In this document: piece after piece, positions 47,386 to 55,728 of the stretch
How positions within the stretch are numbered: the first letter of the stretch is position 1
Layout: every line of letters starts with the position of its first letter
From: Bacteroidota bacterium
Lineage (GTDB): Bacteria; Bacteroidota; Ignavibacteria; Ignavibacteriales; Ignavibacteriaceae
Assembly (NCBI GenBank): GCA_022573715.1
Contig: JACZTL010000008.1
Span: 1 to 64,000 of the forward strand
Direction of reading: 5' to 3'
Length of the DNA: 64,000 bases
Translations under genes and position numbers: made by a program
The notes under the pieces: generated by a model
What the model saw: the letters and a program-made list of their open reading frames with translations, nothing else
The model's database searches: none
What the model was told of the DNA's origin: nothing

Positions 47386-47404
47386 AAATAATTTTGAATT
47401 ATTT
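47386..47404. repeat. AT-only hairpin after typA
   Basis: AAATAATT pairs perfectly with AATTATTT around TTG, 7 bp after the typA stop codon. It resembles the hairpin after nuoN. It lacks a T-run and sits just before pepD, so its role as a terminator is uncertain. Confidence 0.4.
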
Positions 47405-47419
47405 ATTATAGAAAAAAAA

Positions 47420-48883
47420 ATGTCAGGAGTATTAAACGGTTTAGAACCCATAATTTTGTGGGAAAGATTTTCTGAAATAGCTAATATCCCAAGACCTTCC
47501 AAAAAGGAGGGAAAAATTAGAGAACATTTGAGAAATCTTTTAAACGGTTTGAATATAAATTTTAAAGAAGATAAAGTTGGTAACATTGTTGCAAACGTAC
47601 CCGCAACACCTGGTTATGAGAATGCCCCAATTGTTATATTACAGGGTCACGTTGATATGGTTTGTGAGAAAAATAATGAAATAGACCACGATTTTGAAAA
47701 TGACCCCATTAAACTAATTAGAGACGGGGATTGGTTATCTGCTGACGGGACAACATTAGGAAGCGATAACGGTGTTGGAGTTGCAGCCGCTTTAGCTTTA
47801 ATTACTGATCCTAATGCTGTTCATGGACCATTAGAAATATTGATGACAATTGATGAAGAGACAGGACTTACAGGTGCGAGCAATTTAGAGTCGGGTTTTT
47901 TTTCAGGAAGGACTTTAATAAATCTTGATTCAGAAGAGGATGGTGCTTTTTATGTTGGTTGTTCCGGCGGTGTAGATACAGTAGCCGAATTTGATATTGA
48001 CTGGGCGAGTAATCGGGAAAGTAATAAAAACTATAAATTAGTTGTTACCGGATTAAAGGGCGGACATTCAGGCTTGGACATACATACCGACAGGGGAAAT
48101 GCGATAAAAATTCTAAGCAGGTCATTAAATGCTCTCGCCGGTACGGGTTATTCTCTCGCAGTACTTGAAGGCGGAAATTTAAGGAATGCAATTCCACGCG
48201 AAGCAGAAGCAATAATTTCAATAGACCCTTCAAATGAAAAAAACGCAATACAGATAGTGGAAAATTTTCAAGAGGATGTTTTTAATGAATACGAAACTTC
48301 CGACGGCGGATTAAAAATAACTTTGCAAGCATCTGATATCAATGTAGAAAAAGTTTTTACAAGTGATTTTAGAAATAAAATTATTAATACTTTGCTAGCT
48401 CTTCCACACGGTGTAATTGCAATGAGTCATGATATTCCGGATTTGGTCGAAACATCAACAAACGTTGCAACAATTCACACAGAAGGTGATTTATTAAAAT
48501 TAGGTACAAGTCAAAGAAGTTCTATTAACAGTGCTATACAATATATTGCAAACAATGTAAGAGCAATATTCAGCTTAGCTGGTGCCAGGGTAGAAACAAA
48601 TGACGGTTACCCGGGGTGGAAACCTAATCTTGATTCCTCAATATTAAGAACATCAAAAGAAGTTTTTAAGGAAATATTTAATAAAGAACCTGCAATAAAA
48701 GCTATTCACGCCGGTTTGGAATGCGGTATTTTGGAAGCGAAGAATCCTGGACTAGATATGGTTTCATTCGGACCGACAATTGAAGGAGCACACTCACCGG
48801 ATGAAAGAGTAAATATCAAAACTGTCGAAAAGTTTTATGATTTGCTGAAAGGGATTCTTAAAAGAGTAGCTGAAAATAATTAA
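47420..48883 (+). CDS. pepD: Aminoacyl-histidine dipeptidase (PepD-like, M20 family)
   Basis: A 487-residue zinc dipeptidase. Metal-site motifs are LQGHVDMVCEK (His and Asp), GSDNGVGVAAAL, and the catalytic Glu in MTIDEETGLTGA. The dimerisation insert covers about 200-380, and the C-terminal half has GLECGILEAKNPGLDMVSFGP and GAHSPDERV with the last metal His. It cleaves Xaa-His and other dipeptides. Length agrees with E. coli PepD (485). Confidence 0.94.
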   Translation: MSGVLNGLEPIILWERFSEIANIPRPSKKEGKIREHLRNLLNGLNINFKEDKVGNIVANVPATPGYENAPIVILQGHVDMVCEKNNEIDHDFENDPIKLIRDGDWLSADGTTLGSDNGVGVAAALALITDPNAVHGPLEILMTIDEETGLTGASNLESGFFSGRTLINLDSEEDGAFYVGCSGGVDTVAEFDIDWASNRESNKNYKLVVTGLKGGHSGLDIHTDRGNAIKILSRSLNALAGTGYSLAVLEGGNLRNAIPREAEAIISIDPSNEKNAIQIVENFQEDVFNEYETSDGGLKITLQASDINVEKVFTSDFRNKIINTLLALPHGVIAMSHDIPDLVETSTNVATIHTEGDLLKLGTSQRSSINSAIQYIANNVRAIFSLAGARVETNDGYPGWKPNLDSSILRTSKEVFKEIFNKEPAIKAIHAGLECGILEAKNPGLDMVSFGPTIEGAHSPDERVNIKTVEKFYDLLKGILKRVAENN

Positions 48884-48949
48884 GTAAAATCAATCAAAAA
48901 AAAACTTCCGAGTTTTTTATAAACTATGAGGTTCCTCTTTATCTAACAA

Positions 48950-50212
48950 TTAATATATAAATAACGAATCTCCGTACACATATTCATAAGGCAAAGTATC
49001 AGCTAATCTTTGTGTTGCCCAAAAGCCATATGATTTAATGCCAAAGGTCTCATAATAACGTCCTAATTTATCAATAATTACCGAATCTTTTTCAAGTTTT
49101 ATCCACGATATTTTATTGTCGTTGTCTTCTGGAAATTTTTCTTTATTAGGGTTTTGATATTGTACTTCGAAATAATTTTCAAATTTTAAATACATTTCAT
49201 TCGAATTTTTTGTAGGCTTGATGTATTGATTTGTATTAACATAAAAGATTATCGGTTTTATACCAAACCTTGGTTCAAGCCATGATCTATATAAAACTTC
49301 AAATCCATTTTTTTCTACAAAATTATAATCCAAATATTCCGGATTATAGCCATTATCAGTTTTAATGGAATTATTGATTTCATTTTCTGGGGGGCTTAAT
49401 TTTTTACCTGTTATACTATAGTTTTTGCAAATCGCATGTAGGAAATGCCTTAAAGAACCATTATATACTTTTTGTCTGTTAAATTTCCAAAGCTCTAAAG
49501 TATCAGGATTTGATGTTTTTAATAGACTAAATTTTGGGAATCCGGAGTATTTAACGTAATCCTCATATAACTCAAAGTGGATTAAATCATATTCAATTTT
49601 ATACCCTAATGCTTTATTAATTATTATCAAGGGTTTCTGTGAATTAGCAAAAAGCAAATCATCCGCATTCCAATTAAAATCAAGGTCTAAAGGATTGACG
49701 ATAAAAGTATTCTGTGCAAAATAGGAAGTGCCGATAAATGATTCCTTAAAAATTTCCAAGTTTTTTTCCCACTCGATTTGTCCCTCTGCTGTAACTCTAA
49801 TAGTTGAGAACTGATATACACTAGGTTTTAATTCAATATCAAAATTATATTTCCTTTCTTCTTTAATCGCGATCTTAATATTATAAGTTTCGTAACTAAT
49901 ATGGGAAATAACTAAAGTATATCTGCCGGAAGGAATATCTTTAATTGAATAATCACCGTTATCATCGGTTGAACTTCCTAACATTGTGTATGCTAAATAA
50001 ACATTTGCATTTTTTACAGGTTTATTATTTTCTTTGCTTGTAATTTTACCGACAATATAACTGTTATTTATTTGGGAGTAACTGACTTTATATATATTTA
50101 AAAAAAAGAAAATCAGAATAATTAATTTTAGGAAATATTTACAATTTACGGAGAAGTCTAATTTAATAAAGATTTTGTGTAAGCTACTCTTATGTAATAA
50201 ATGTAGGCCCAT
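48950..50212 (-). CDS. Exported carboxypeptidase-like regulatory-domain protein
   Basis: A 420-residue protein. After a long N-terminus with a hydrophobic segment at about 28-46 (YFLKLIILIFFFLNIYKV) comes a carboxypeptidase regulatory-like domain at about 53-125 (GKITSKENNKPVKNANVYLA, GDYSIKDIPSGRYTLVISHI). The rest, about 130-420, is beta-rich and unassigned. The N-terminus is unusually long for a signal peptide; the only ATG in frame is at 50212, so a downstream alternative start is possible. Proteins of this layout are usual at the outer membrane of Bacteroidota-like bacteria. Confidence 0.7.
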   Translation of the reverse strand: MGLHLLHKSSLHKIFIKLDFSVNCKYFLKLIILIFFFLNIYKVSYSQINNSYIVGKITSKENNKPVKNANVYLAYTMLGSSTDDNGDYSIKDIPSGRYTLVISHISYETYNIKIAIKEERKYNFDIELKPSVYQFSTIRVTAEGQIEWEKNLEIFKESFIGTSYFAQNTFIVNPLDLDFNWNADDLLFANSQKPLIIINKALGYKIEYDLIHFELYEDYVKYSGFPKFSLLKTSNPDTLELWKFNRQKVYNGSLRHFLHAICKNYSITGKKLSPPENEINNSIKTDNGYNPEYLDYNFVEKNGFEVLYRSWLEPRFGIKPIIFYVNTNQYIKPTKNSNEMYLKFENYFEVQYQNPNKEKFPEDNDNKISWIKLEKDSVIIDKLGRYYETFGIKSYGFWATQRLADTLPYEYVYGDSLFIY

Positions 50213-50607
50213 TTTTTATAATATGCAACCATGTTCACACATGGTTACTAATCCTCAAAATAAACTTATCGGCTTTTTCTATTAAAAAATAATTTACTGT
50301 TGTACTTATTCTTTTTGAATAATCCTTTATAAGTTAACTTTTTTTACAAATAATAAAAATGATAAATTATTTCACACATATTTAAGAGGGAAGATGTAAC
50401 ACTATTTTTGCAGTGAAATCAGTTGGAAATATAAATAATATTATCCACGGTTTACAGTGAAATTAAATACAGTTGTTGCCGGTATTAATCCAATCTCCCC
50501 TACCAGAAATTGATGTATTTATATTAAAAAAAATTTTCTGCATCCACAAAAATTTAAAAGCTTGTATTTGTAGATTTAGTGCAGCCGTTTTCGATTATTA
50601 AAAATTA
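50213..50607. other. Non-coding region upstream of the carboxypeptidase-like gene
   Basis: No gene is visible. A perfect hairpin AACCATGT/ACATGGTT with a 4-nt loop (50227-50246) lies 14 bp upstream of the minus-strand start at 50212. The remainder is AT-rich and contains no recognisable remnant. Confidence 0.5.
50227..50246. promoter_or_regulatory. Perfect 8-bp inverted repeat upstream of the carboxypeptidase-like gene
   Basis: AACCATGT-TCAC-ACATGGTT is perfectly symmetrical and lies 14 bp before the start codon on the minus strand. It could be an operator or a 5' leader hairpin. No regulator is linked to it. Confidence 0.35.
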
Positions 50608-50832
50608 TTAATCTTTGAACCCTATTTTTTTCCAGAACATTAGTCCGGGACATTTACCTGTAACAGCGGTAAAAACCAAAAGAATAACAGGTACATAAAG
50701 AAACCAGTGTACGATATTAAAACCTGTTAACTAAATACCTATTGAAAAGATAACTGCGAAAGTTAAAGAAAGCATTCTTTGAGCAGTCGTAATAATTTTC
50801 CTTTTATGAATAATGTAATCAATTGAAATTAA
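50608..50832 (-). pseudogene. Decayed YgaP-like small membrane protein (DUF2892)
   Basis: Reading the minus strand in one frame gives IIHKRKIITTAQRMLSLTF, then AVIFSIGI, an in-frame TAG, then LTGFNIVHWFLYVPVILLVF, then TAVTGKCPGLMFWKKIGFKD and a stop. The final TGKCPxxxxxKxIG pattern and two membrane segments are those of YgaP-type transmembrane proteins (DUF2892). The internal stop and lack of an obvious start make it a likely pseudogene. Confidence 0.6.
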
Positions 50833-50853
50833 TAAATAATTTATTATAAATCA

Positions 50854-51597
50854 CTAATACTTTTCTTTGTTCTTCACATAAATTAATTTAAATCGTCCCT
50901 TAGGACTTTCACGTTGTTCAATTTCAAATTTTTTAATTGATTTGATCAACGGGGTTAACTTTTGGAAGCCATAGTTTCTGGAATCAAAATTTGGTTGTTT
51001 TTTCTGTAAAAGATTTCCAACATCCCCAAGAAAAGCCCAACCATCATCATCTGCCAAATCCGTAATGGTAGACGAAATCAGTTTAATCACTTTTGGTGTA
51101 ATTTTATCGATATTGTCTTTTGATGGGGACTTGCTCTTTGAAAATTCCGATTCACTTTCCTCAGGTTGGCTTTTAAGAATTTCAATATAAATGAATTTAT
51201 CACAAGCAACGATAAATGGTTCCGGTGTTTTTTTCTCGCCAATTCCAAATACTTTCATCCCGGCTTCTCTAAGCCTTGTGGCCAAACGAGTAAAATCACT
51301 GTCGCTTGAAACCAGGCAAAAACCATTGACTTTTTCTGAATATAGAATATCCATCGCATCAATGATCATTGCGGAATCCGTCGAATTTTTTCCTTTTGTA
51401 TATCCATATTGTTGAATTGGTGTTAAAGCGTTTTCAAGGAGGATATTCTTCCACTTTGAAAGATGAGGTTTGGTCCAATCGCCATAAATTCTTTTTATTG
51501 TTGGATTACCATACTTAGCTATTTCTTCCATCATCTCTTTTACATAAGCAGATGGTATATTATCTCCGTCTATTAATACTGCGAGTTTTAAATCCAT
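50854..51597 (-). CDS. NYN-domain putative RNase with OST-HTH/LOTUS domain
   Basis: A 247-residue protein. The N-terminal NYN (PIN-like) nuclease domain has the acidic residues Asp10/Asp12-Asn13 (LIDGDNI), Asp74 (STDSAMIIDAMDI) and Asp99/Asp101 (SSDSDFTRLATRLREAG). The C-terminal part (about 160-245) resembles the LOTUS/OST-HTH RNA-binding fold (DDDGWAFLGDVGNLLQK and FKLIYV at the end). This layout is known from LabA-like and limkain-type proteins. Its RNA target is unknown. It is monocistronic on the minus strand. Confidence 0.85.
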   Translation of the reverse strand: MDLKLAVLIDGDNIPSAYVKEMMEEIAKYGNPTIKRIYGDWTKPHLSKWKNILLENALTPIQQYGYTKGKNSTDSAMIIDAMDILYSEKVNGFCLVSSDSDFTRLATRLREAGMKVFGIGEKKTPEPFIVACDKFIYIEILKSQPEESESEFSKSKSPSKDNIDKITPKVIKLISSTITDLADDDGWAFLGDVGNLLQKKQPNFDSRNYGFQKLTPLIKSIKKFEIEQRESPKGRFKLIYVKNKEKY

Positions 51598-51734
51598 AAA
51601 ATTTACCTAACATTCTGTTTTATTTAATATAACCAAAAACAATTAAAATACGCTGAAAATAATTTATTAAGGCTGTCAAGATACAACCCTGGTACTCAAA
51701 AAAAGTAAATTAATGCTGCTTTAGTCGACTTTAT

Positions 51735-51772
51735 AAAAAAAAGTCACCGACTTCAAACCAGTGGCTTTTTTA
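51735..51772 (-). terminator. Intrinsic terminator after the NmrA-like gene
   Basis: AAAAAGTCAC (51738-51747) and GTGGCTTTTT (51761-51770) form a 10-bp stem with one G-U pair. Read on the minus strand the hairpin is followed by a U-run. It lies 16 bp past the minus-strand gene end at 51788 and could also act on plus-strand transcripts. Confidence 0.75.
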
Positions 51773-51787
51773 TTTTTCAGGCATCTT

Positions 51788-52738
51788 TTACTCAATGGGA
51801 ATGCGGTCTTTGTTTTTCTCAAGCCATTCATCAAAAGTCTGTAGTGCAGGGTTAAGTAAGCGGGAAAGATCAAGTTTGCGGATTTCGCAAAAGTATTCTT
51901 CAAAATCTTGATTGAACTGGAACATATTACCTAGATCATCTGCGCCGGGAAAACCGAAGCCGCGGTAAACTTCCGGTGAGATATTATTGTAACTTACTTC
52001 CTCTTCAAATGCTTTAGTAAGCGAAGATGCCATCTGTGTACCGGTAAGGTGTTCTCCTGCGATACCAACAGTTTTGCCTATATATTCAGAACCACTTTTA
52101 AATATTCCGTATGCACATTTACCGATATCTTCCGCAGCAATTCCCGGTAGTTTCTTATCACTCATAGGCAATGTAAAAGCAAGTCTGCCATCCTCTCCTT
52201 TCTTCGGACCCATACCGAAATAAATCAGGTTATCCCAGTAGAAAGATGTAAGCAGGAAAGTAACGGGAACTCCACGCTCCGGGAAAAATTTATTTGCTTC
52301 ACCCTTTGCATCATAGTGTGGCACCTTGTACTTTTCCATTAGTGTGGGCATGCGGTCGTCGTTCAGCGGAATCCATTCACGTGTATCTTCAAGTGTAGAC
52401 CAGATAACATGGCTGAGTGCAGCATCCTTTGCTGCATCCGCCATCATTTTTACATGAGAGAGTTCTTTCTCTGGTGAGAAATGTTCCCAGAAAAATGTAA
52501 CACAATATGCACCGTAAGCACCATCGAATGCCTGCTTCAAACTATCAGCATCATCCACATCGGCTTTTACAACTTCGGCGCCCAAATCTGCGAGTGCTTT
52601 TGCTTTATCGGAGTTAGGATCTCTTGTAAGTGCGCGTGCGGTAAAACCTCCATCCGGATCGTTCATAATTGCACGAACCAAACCACCACCCTGAGCACCG
52701 GTAGAACCAACAACTGCAATTATTTTTTTATCAGTCAT
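51788..52738 (-). CDS. NmrA-like NAD(P)-binding protein
   Basis: A 316-residue atypical short-chain dehydrogenase of the NmrA/HSCARG type. The nucleotide loop is VVGSTGAQGGGLVRAIM at about 9-25. It lacks a clear YxxxK catalytic pair, as in redox-sensing NmrA relatives, and has a long middle region (FFWEHFSPEKELSHVKMM). A strong AAGGAGG lies 7 bp upstream of the ATG. Its G+C is visibly higher than that of the neighbours to the left, so acquisition by transfer is possible. A terminator follows. Confidence 0.85.
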   Translation of the reverse strand: MTDKKIIAVVGSTGAQGGGLVRAIMNDPDGGFTARALTRDPNSDKAKALADLGAEVVKADVDDADSLKQAFDGAYGAYCVTFFWEHFSPEKELSHVKMMADAAKDAALSHVIWSTLEDTREWIPLNDDRMPTLMEKYKVPHYDAKGEANKFFPERGVPVTFLLTSFYWDNLIYFGMGPKKGEDGRLAFTLPMSDKKLPGIAAEDIGKCAYGIFKSGSEYIGKTVGIAGEHLTGTQMASSLTKAFEEEVSYNNISPEVYRGFGFPGADDLGNMFQFNQDFEEYFCEIRKLDLSRLLNPALQTFDEWLEKNKDRIPIE

Positions 52739-53222
52739 AAGACCTCCTTATTTTATGTAATTAATTAAAATATTTTACTAAACACCCTCAATCTTCTAAT
52801 TGTAATTTTTTTATACAATATATAAAAACTTTTAAAGAATTACTTTATTTCACAATTATTTTTTAAAACCGATACCACGGTGCGACCCCCGAAAAAACTC
52901 GGGGGGCAGGCAGTGATAGCCTAATAAAACTCAAATTTGTCACTCTGAACTAGTTTCAGAGTCTTCATTTTGTGGAGTGTCTTAGTAGTTTTAGATCTCG
53001 AAACAAGTTAGGGATGGCAGTTCTCGGACAGACTCACGACTGTGACCACCAAGGGAAACATTTTTAAATACTTAAAATGCTTTTCATCTCTTAATTTATC
53101 TTAGGTCGGTATCCCTAAATGATGATATTTCAAATTTATATTCCTTGTGTATTTACTGGAGTCTAATGGTTTGAAATCAGTGGTGCATTGGACGCATTTG
53201 CTGGATTAAGTTGTTATATTAC
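52739..53222. other. Non-coding spacer with repeat elements at the left edge of the accessory region
   Basis: No gene is visible. It contains the left 47-nt inverted element (52875-52921) and, at 52943-52961, a hairpin CTCTGAA/TTCAGAG around CTAGT within the widely seen text TGTCACTCTGAACTAG, a REP-like element in this group of bacteria. The remainder is undistinguished. Confidence 0.5.
52875..52921 (-). repeat. Left copy of a 47-nt inverted element
   Basis: The reverse complement of this stretch aligns without gaps to 58516-58562 with 38 of 47 matches. The last 20 nt (TTTCGGGGGTCGCACCGTGG) are identical and 15 of the first 17 match. The two copies are inverted and enclose the cytochrome pair, the umuDC-SRAP cassette and a small membrane-protein gene. 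Confidence 0.65.
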
Positions 53223-54041
53223 TCAGGATACTTCACCGTATTGAGTTAGGATGTAGCGTACACCCAGTAGTCCAAACCCTGAGAGAAAAGCTAAATTAAC
53301 AAATAAGAGTGGCGCAAAAATTGGAGCGGTGTAAATAAGGTTTTCAAAAAAACTGGATGAGAGGCCCCTGGTTACTGTGATTCCATGGAAATAGAAACCA
53401 AGCGCTCCAACAAACGCTTGTAAGACCATTATTGCTATACAAAGCTCTATAAAACGATAAGAGCATTTTCTTAATAAGACTGTTCCTAAGAAACCAACGG
53501 CTATGGCACTACTTATGACTGGAATCCATTCTGCTAAATGAAAAAATCCGTTCTGAGCATGATCACTCAAAGCAAGCACAAAATTCCCGAAAAATCCACC
53601 AAGTCCGAAGAAGATCAACCATTGGCTCCACACCATCCCATCTTGTTTTTCCATGCGATTCATAATTAGTATGCAACCCAAACCCGTATATGCCAAAGGT
53701 GCGATAAATGGTGCTGTATATACCAGGCTTTTTAAAGTTTGGAACTCGAAAAAGCTACCTTGTAAGTGCCACAGCAAACCAGCGATTCCAATGATTGAGG
53801 AGAAGGAACCTACCAAAAATCCAATCAACCTGTGCCGCTGCTCTTTTCTACTCCAATTCAGACCCAATTCAACAATTAATAGTAAGGGTGCGATCAATGA
53901 AAAATAGAATGGGATCCATTCTGCAGGATGGGAAAACCCATTCGTCGAATGAGCGATAAAGATATCCAGAGCCAGGAAGCTCATATTAAACACAACGAAG
54001 AACTCAATAATTAGCGATCGGTAGCGGGTCCACTTACTCAC
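53223..54041 (-). CDS. Internally duplicated polytopic membrane protein paired with an octaheme cytochrome
   Basis: I recognise no family. It encodes a 272-residue protein with about eight hydrophobic helices arranged as two homologous halves. Half 1 shows AHSTNGFSHPAEWIP (30-44) and SLVYTAPFIAPL (105-116); half 2 shows DHAQNGFFHLAEWIP (160-174) and NLIYTAPIFAPL (234-245). Histidines repeat in register: His31/His161, His38/His168, His92/His219; Glu41/Glu171 are also matched. Such paired His could ligate hemes b. The GTG start overlaps the cytochrome stop by 4 bp (GTGA), so the two products are made together. G+C is high relative to the window. Confidence 0.75.
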   Translation of the reverse strand: MSKWTRYRSLIIEFFVVFNMSFLALDIFIAHSTNGFSHPAEWIPFYFSLIAPLLLIVELGLNWSRKEQRHRLIGFLVGSFSSIIGIAGLLWHLQGSFFEFQTLKSLVYTAPFIAPLAYTGLGCILIMNRMEKQDGMVWSQWLIFFGLGGFFGNFVLALSDHAQNGFFHLAEWIPVISSAIAVGFLGTVLLRKCSYRFIELCIAIMVLQAFVGALGFYFHGITVTRGLSSSFFENLIYTAPIFAPLLFVNLAFLSGFGLLGVRYILTQYGEVS

Positions 54042-55282
54042 TTTCCAGTCTCCAATCGGGATTTACTTCTGAGGTTTTTGGCTATTTCTTCCATTTCAAC
54101 CATTTTGAGGAGCAATTCATAATTCCCATGCCATTGGACAAAATCTGCACCGCCCATAAACGCACCGTGTTTTGCAGTCCGGCCATAGTAATGCCAAAGA
54201 TCAAAGGCGATAAATTCAATGGGTTCATCAAATGGCTCAGGGGAAAGTAAACCTTCCTTACGCAGGGCAGTAATTAGATCCAGTGATCTCTGGACTTTTT
54301 CGTTCGTTGAATGTATAACAACCTCAGCCTCGCGATAAAAATCTTCGACTTGTGATTTAGCATGACATTTGAAACATATGTTCTTCATGGCTTCCTGTCC
54401 CAGATTATAATTTGGCCGCTTTTTTGACACCGGCGAAAAGAGCCACCACGAAAGACGCTCTGTCACATCATGGGTTACATTCATACCTTCAAGACCACTC
54501 AAGTGGCATGTAGCACACGTGGGAACAGGCATATCTTTGGTTGTTAACGTCTTGGGAGAAGCATTTAGATTTAAGTATTTTTTCTGAGCAGCGAATAACA
54601 CGCCATGTTTCGATTCATTAAAAATCTCCAACTGTGAGTGATCAGGTCCCATATGACATTGTCCACAGGTTTCTGGCTGTCGCGCCAAAGCAACTGAGGT
54701 TGAGTGCCTTGCATGACAGTCTATACATGTTCCTATGCTGCCATCCAAGTTGGGCTTTCCTATAGAATGGCATGCCAAGCATCCTTTTTCCAAAACACCT
54801 TTTCCTTGAGTAATGGCGAGTATGTTGGCGGGACGTATGATCGATTTAGGATGATATTTTTCGGCATATGCTATCTGTTCAGCAGAGAATCCTTTGGATC
54901 CAGTAACAGCGGCCCAAGCAGGAGCAGCATGTCGACTCCTTAAAAATTGGTTGTATTCAGTGGAATGGCACTGAGCACAATTCAAAGCCGTCAGGTTCCT
55001 GGCAAGAGTAAATCCTTTATGGTCGAATTCTTTTTGTCCTTTTTGGGTACGATGACAATCAAAGCAAGTTACATTCTGTTTTGCATGTTTACTCATTGAA
55101 TATTGATGAACTATTGCAGATGTTTCGATACGATGACACGATGCGCATTTTCCTGTTGCCCGCACATATTCGGGACCCGGTTGTGCTAATTCTGCATCAG
55201 GGCGCGCACGATGAATCAGAAAAGCAGTCACAACCATAGCCGCGGCAAAAATCATCGAGATAAAAATATTTTTAAAATTCAT
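54038..55282 (-). CDS. Octaheme cytochrome c, hydroxylamine oxidoreductase (HAO)-like
   Basis: A 414-residue exported protein with an N-terminal hydrophobic segment (5-23). It has eight CxxCH heme sites at Cys46, 73, 102, 168, 186, 206, 256 and 303. HAO-family signatures are CGQCHMGPDHSQLE (206-219), SKHG (224-227), HDVTERLSWWL (271-281) and GGADFVQWHGNYELL (377-391). HAO relatives either oxidise hydroxylamine/hydrazine or reduce nitrite, the latter when the Tyr cross-link is absent; which applies needs alignment. Here Phe375 sits in HGAFMGG, a region close to where oxidative enzymes carry Tyr, so I lean to reduction. The partner is the membrane protein immediately downstream. Confidence 0.88.
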   Translation of the reverse strand: MNFKNIFISMIFAAAMVVTAFLIHRARPDAELAQPGPEYVRATGKCASCHRIETSAIVHQYSMSKHAKQNVTCFDCHRTQKGQKEFDHKGFTLARNLTALNCAQCHSTEYNQFLRSRHAAPAWAAVTGSKGFSAEQIAYAEKYHPKSIIRPANILAITQGKGVLEKGCLACHSIGKPNLDGSIGTCIDCHARHSTSVALARQPETCGQCHMGPDHSQLEIFNESKHGVLFAAQKKYLNLNASPKTLTTKDMPVPTCATCHLSGLEGMNVTHDVTERLSWWLFSPVSKKRPNYNLGQEAMKNICFKCHAKSQVEDFYREAEVVIHSTNEKVQRSLDLITALRKEGLLSPEPFDEPIEFIAFDLWHYYGRTAKHGAFMGGADFVQWHGNYELLLKMVEMEEIAKNLRSKSRLETGK

Positions 55283-55662
55283 ACAGCATTATCCTTCTTC
55301 AGTTTTGCTGGTTATGTCAGGCATAACGGACACAATTAACCTGCCGCCCAGAATTAGGCAGTAGAGTTAAACACTAGTCTTTTATTTATAAAAATATTGA
55401 TTTATGTAACCTACATAAAATGCTACATTAAAAAAGACTGTACTACCCAAAAACTAAAAAAACCTTCCGCCCAACGCAGTGAAACCGGAATGCGTTTGCG
55501 TTCCGAGTAGAACCGCGGGTTATACGCACTAAACTTAATTGGATACGGAAAATATTATATAGTAATATACTATAGTTTTATCTTTTTGTGTTTAAATTCA
55601 AAACCAAATGTTGATTCTCATACTCTTGCACAGTTTCTTCGGATGAACTTTATTCCTGAAGC
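55283..55662. other. Non-coding spacer between the cytochrome pair and umuD
   Basis: No gene is seen. A G+C-rich part (about 55463-55532) contains the hairpin CGGAATGC/GCGTTCCG around GTTT and the texts GCCCAACGC and GGGTTATACGC, which recall a recombination-site-like repeat, but the arms are not complementary enough for a clear attC call. The divergent promoters of the cytochrome pair and umuD must lie here and in the leader. Confidence 0.45.
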
Positions 55663-55728
55663 CATAAACTCTCCTGTGGAAAATTCCGATTAACTTCCTT
55701 AAATTGCCGTTTAAGTTACAGAGGCATA
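55663..55728 (+). promoter_or_regulatory. umuD leader with candidate SOS operator (TAACTT-N16-AAGTTA)
   Basis: This leader is repeated at 7076-7141 with two mismatches. It contains an inverted repeat TAACTT (55691-55696) and AAGTTA (55713-55718) ending 10 bp before the umuD ATG, and a GAGG ribosome-binding site. One of the two differences (the T-to-C change at 55719) lies outside the arms. LexA control is inferred from the gene content. Confidence 0.45.

Noticed and set aside
52739-53222. A transposase or IS remnant near the left 47-nt element
   Set aside because: No frame of useful length or DDE/tyrosine motif is visible; only short palindromes are present.
53653-54943. Plus-strand frames at 53653-53907 and 54704-54943
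   Set aside because: They lie antisense within the duplicated membrane protein and the octaheme cytochrome; the high G+C there simply leaves long antisense frames open.
55463-55532. Integron attC site
   Set aside because: GCCCAAC and GTTATAC recall core sites, but the outer arms are not complementary and no integrase or cassette array is present.
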